Source: Hungatella sp. UBA5982 (GTDB taxonomy: Bacteria > Bacillota > Clostridia > Lachnospirales > Lachnospiraceae). Taken from it: a stretch of DNA of 6,043 nucleotides. Where the stretch lies: contig DJBG01000209.1 of assembly GCA_002429965.1 (NCBI GenBank), positions 1 to 6,043 on the forward strand. Reading direction: 5' to 3'. Shown piece after piece: positions 5,532 to 6,043 of the stretch. The notes under the pieces were generated by a model, which saw only the letters and a program-made list of their open reading frames with translations, was not told where the DNA came from and did no database searches. Position 1 is the stretch's first letter; each line of letters starts with the position of its first letter. The position numbers were made by a program, and so were the translations under genes.

Positions 5532-6043
5532 ATGAGTAATTATTTGGTTGAGCTGAAAGATGTAACAAAACGCTTCCCTGGTGTAGTTGCAATGCGAAAC
5601 ATGTCATTGCAGATCAGACCTGGTGAAATCCACGGACTGATCGGTGAAAACGGTGCCGGAAAATCTACCATGATCAAGGTTCTGACCGGTGTACATATTC
5701 CGGAAGAAGGCTCTATTTATATAGAAGGTAAAAAAGTTTCATTTAAGAATCCAAATGAAGCTGCATCTGCCGGAATTGCCTGTGTATACCAGGAGTTAAA
5801 CATCGTTAAGCTCCTTTCTGTCACTGACAATATCTTTATTAACAAAGCCTTAAAAAAGAAAGGCAGCCCATTTCTGGAATATACCAAGATGCATGAAATG
5901 GCCCATGAAGTTATGCTTTCTCTAGGTCAGGACATTGATGTAAAAAAGCAATGCGGTACCTATGGAATGGGAATCCAGCAGATGGTGGAAATCGCAAAAG
6001 CAGTCCTTATTGACGCAAAACTCATTATCATGGATGAGCCTAC
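5532..6043 (+). CDS. RbsA-type sugar ABC importer ATPase (3' truncated by the window edge)
   Basis: The first 170 residues of a two-domain ATPase that powers sugar import on the inner face of the membrane. Residues show the Walker A GENGAGKST (38-46), the Q-loop YQE (Q87), an LSVTDNIF motif (95-102), the signature region YGMGIQQMVEIAKA (144-157) and the start of Walker B at LIIMDEP (164-170), where the window ends. The family length is about 500 residues, so roughly two thirds are missing. The start ATG follows AGGAAAGG (5512-5519) at 12 bases, slightly long, with a second purine-rich patch (GGCGG) closer. The serine of the first signature motif is glycine (G145). Unlike the paralogue at 2869-4299, its Walker motifs are intact, so this is the likely working motor for the binding protein just upstream. 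Confidence 0.93.
   Translation, partial: MSNYLVELKDVTKRFPGVVAMRNMSLQIRPGEIHGLIGENGAGKSTMIKVLTGVHIPEEGSIYIEGKKVSFKNPNEAASAGIACVYQELNIVKLLSVTDNIFINKALKKKGSPFLEYTKMHEMAHEVMLSLGQDIDVKKQCGTYGMGIQQMVEIAKAVLIDAKLIIMDEP

Noticed and set aside
1..6043. Insertion sequences, CRISPR arrays, tRNA or rRNA genes
   Set aside because: No transposase-like gene, terminal inverted repeats, regularly spaced repeats or RNA-gene folds are visible. Coding density and gene order look like an ordinary chromosomal sugar locus.

Overview
The window looks like part of a carbohydrate-uptake locus from a low-to-mid GC Firmicute, most likely a Lachnospiraceae/Clostridium-type bacterium. The grounds are the AGGAGG-like ribosome binding sites, a YesN/YesM-type two-component system, RbsB/RbsA-family transporter genes and the overall codon style. 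The genus assignment is inference. All genes lie on the + strand.

Region 1 (1-4299) is a tightly overlapping regulatory operon. It opens with the last 61 codons of an unidentified protein (1-186). This is followed, with a TAATG overlap, by a YesN-type response regulator that joins a receiver domain to an AraC-type DNA-binding domain (186-1820). Next come a YesM/LytS-type sensor kinase with two membrane helices and almost no extracellular loop (1838-2872) and, with an ATGA overlap, an RbsA-like double ABC-ATPase protein (2869-4299). In this last protein almost every nucleotide-binding motif of both halves has been lost, although the reading frame is intact.

Region 2 (4300-4521) is the only real intergenic space. 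It holds a rho-independent terminator, then a pair of 10-bp direct repeats spaced 22 bp apart. The repeats abut a good sigma-A promoter (TTGTTT, 17 bp, TAAAAT), which is followed by a 5'-UTR hairpin. The repeat geometry fits an AraC-type activator bound just upstream of the -35, so this is the best candidate site for the response regulator.

Region 3 (4522-6043) is the start of the transporter operon. It contains a sugar-binding lipoprotein of the ribose/galactose type and a normal RbsA-family ATPase cut off by the window edge just after its first DEP. A permease probably follows outside the window.

Proposed working model (inference): the kinase cannot read sugar by itself, so a partner supplies the signal. 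That partner could be the upstream protein, the binding protein 4522-5496, or the dead ATPase. The kinase phosphorylates the response regulator, which activates the transporter promoter. The most unusual element is the catalytically dead RbsA paralogue encoded with the two-component system instead of with the transporter. It may be a regulatory pseudo-ATPase linking transporter state to the kinase.
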